A stretch of 5,434 bases of DNA from Spirochaetota bacterium (GTDB taxonomy: Bacteria; Spirochaetota; Spirochaetia; Treponematales; Breznakiellaceae): assembly GCA_023398155.1 (NCBI GenBank), contig JAEWSV010000601.1, forward strand, positions 1-5,434, written 5' to 3'. Below the pieces are notes generated by a model, which saw nothing but the letters and a program-made list of their open reading frames with translations, ran no database searches and had not been told where the DNA came from. Positions 4,215 to 5,434 of this stretch are shown here, piece by piece. The position numbers and the translations under genes are program-made. Position 1 is the first letter of the stretch, and the number at the start of each line of letters is the position of its first letter.

Positions 4215-5434
4215 GTGGGTTTTTTTCGCGCCTCCCTACTATACGCCTGTTTGGCTCTCGCGGTCTTTCCGGCCCCCTCGGCCTCTGCGGCAAGCGAGCG
4301 GACGGCGGCGGTCGACTTCTTCGGCGAGGCGGCGGCGCGGGATGCGGCGGAGCGCTATCTGGCCGAACGGGGTATTCCCTTCCAGCGGAGGTCCCTCCTA
4401 GCGGACTACGGAGGCTTCGGCGTTTCGGTCCACGTAGATTTACGAGGCCCCGCGGAAGGCCGCGCGGCAGGCACCCTCGTGGTCGCGGCTCCGCTCTACT
4501 CAACCGGGGAGAAGAACGGACCGCGATTAGGGTACGGCGTCCGCGCGGCCCTGGCCTTCGCGTCCCGCGTCGCCGCCGAAGGCGCGCCCATGGAAGTCCG
4601 CGTCGCCCTCCTCGCCGACGAGTATTCCCAATTGCCGGAGGACCTCCGAGGCGAGACCCTGCTCGGGCTCCGCGATCTCGCCGACCGGTACGATGAGAGC
4701 GAGCGGACGGCCGTCATCTACCTCGATCTCCGCGAGAGCCGGGACGGATTCGACCTGGTCCACGGATCGCCGTACACCGTGGCCCCTCTCGGCGTCGTTA
4801 AACCGTTCGTGGACTCCTTCGATGCGGAGGGCTTGTCCCTCCCCGTTGCGGTCCCCTTCAACGAGCTCTACCGGCTGGGTCTCGTCCGCGGCAGCGAGGT
4901 CCTGCCGTTCCTCCATGACCGGGGTTTCCCCGCCCTGCTCGTGCGCGAAGGAAGGCGCGCGGGACGCGCTTCGATCCCCGATCCGGATCTATTCGCCGAC
5001 GGCCTGTACCGGTATGCCGTGGCCCTCCGGGCCGTTCCCGAGGCCGCGGATAGGCGCTATTTCCTCTTTTCCGTCGGAGAACGGGTGATTTCCCTCCCCG
5101 AAGGATTCTCGGTGGCGCTGTTCGCGTTGACCGCCGCGCTCGGCTTGGCGAGCCTCTTGGTGTATTCGTTGACGCACCGGCACCTTCTTATCGTCCGAGG
5201 CAGGGTGTTCCTCCGCCGCTCGTGGGTGCTGCCGCTCTTCCTCGTCATACTCTTCGCCTGCGTCCTCGCGGCCGATCACAGCCTCGCCTTCGTCCTATCC
5301 ATGTTCGGCGTCTCCGACAGCTATCCGCGGAACGGGGAAGCCGCCCTCAAATTCGCCCTCGCCTTGGCGTTCTATTCCATAGCGTCCCCGCTCTTTCAGC
5401 GCCGCTCGATTCCTAAGCGGGCCCACTTCTACGG
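4215..5434 (+). CDS. Exported membrane protein with a degenerate peptidase M28-like domain, 3'-truncated by the window
   Basis: An open frame of 406 codons runs from a GTG at 4215 to the right edge without a stop. Residues 1-25 form a Sec signal peptide (R5, core ASLLYACLALAVF, likely cleavage after SASA). Residues about 30-290 resemble the M28 aminopeptidase fold: TLVVAAPLYST (87-97) where M28 has AHxD, a helix GVRAALAFASRVAAEG (108-123), strand MEVRVALLADEYS (126-138) at the catalytic EE position, and GSEVLPFLHDRGFPALLV (226-243) like the SDHxPF...GIPALL segment. The expected His/Asp metal ligands are replaced, so it is probably not an active peptidase. Three hydrophobic segments follow (about 298-318, 337-354, 378-394), as a C-terminal membrane anchor. 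The combination recalls the GPI-transamidase subunit GAA1, also M28-like with membrane helices, but no homology is claimed. The frame stays open upstream to at least a TTG at 4131; that extension overlaps the divergent gene and would spoil the signal peptide. Confidence 0.75.
   Translation, partial: MGFFRASLLYACLALAVFPAPSASAASERTAAVDFFGEAAARDAAERYLAERGIPFQRRSLLADYGGFGVSVHVDLRGPAEGRAAGTLVVAAPLYSTGEKNGPRLGYGVRAALAFASRVAAEGAPMEVRVALLADEYSQLPEDLRGETLLGLRDLADRYDESERTAVIYLDLRESRDGFDLVHGSPYTVAPLGVVKPFVDSFDAEGLSLPVAVPFNELYRLGLVRGSEVLPFLHDRGFPALLVREGRRAGRASIPDPDLFADGLYRYAVALRAVPEAADRRYFLFSVGERVISLPEGFSVALFALTAALGLASLLVYSLTHRHLLIVRGRVFLRRSWVLPLFLVILFACVLAADHSLAFVLSMFGVSDSYPRNGEAALKFALALAFYSIASPLFQRRSIPKRAHFY

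Noticed and set aside
4208..5088. Plus-strand open frames at 4208-4696 and 4693-5088
   Set aside because: They are Arg/Ser-rich shadows of the M28-like frame, which alone shows a signal peptide, fold-like motifs and membrane segments.

Overview
The window is dense bacterial coding sequence of high G+C, with Sec and lipoprotein export signals that suggest a diderm bacterium. The class II photolyase, the ferredoxin:thioredoxin-reductase-type protein with its glutaredoxin-like partner, and the general look of the 412-residue protein made me think of a high-G+C spirochaete. That is an impression, not a demonstrated placement. No RNA gene, CRISPR array, insertion sequence or phage gene was found.

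Layout. (1) Positions 1-826, minus strand: a two-gene unit of a putative lipoprotein followed 10 bp later by the first 38 codons of trmB (tRNA m7G46 methyltransferase), which runs off the left edge. (2) Positions 827-875: a 49-bp divergent promoter region with a near-perfect 23-bp palindrome whose arms supply the -35 elements of both directions. (3) Positions 876-2907, plus strand: a compact operon of class II CPD photolyase, a CGFC glutaredoxin-like protein (overlapping the photolyase by 16 bp) and a ferredoxin:thioredoxin-reductase catalytic-subunit-like [4Fe-4S] protein. (4) Positions 2908-2928: a 21-bp convergent gap made almost entirely of a 13-bp tandem repeat. (5) Positions 2929-4167, minus strand: a 412-residue protein of unknown function, with hints of a degenerate GHKL-type ATPase fold in its C-terminal half. 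(6) Positions 4168-4214: a second short divergent promoter region. (7) Positions 4215-5434, plus strand: a GTG-started, exported membrane protein that looks like a peptidase M28 relative without the metal ligands. It is cut by the right edge.

How the parts fit. The photolyase operon joins light-driven repair of UV lesions to a thiol-disulfide relay: ferredoxin would feed electrons to the Fe-S protein, which would reduce the CGFC protein. Why these sit together is inference. A second theme is expression. Genes inside operons carry Shine-Dalgarno sequences, the best being a perfect AAGGAGG before the glutaredoxin-like gene. The genes heading transcripts mostly lack one and instead have a TANNNT -10-like box 6-9 nt before a start codon. 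This suggests leaderless mRNAs. All coordinates, motifs and spacings were read by eye; no search was run.
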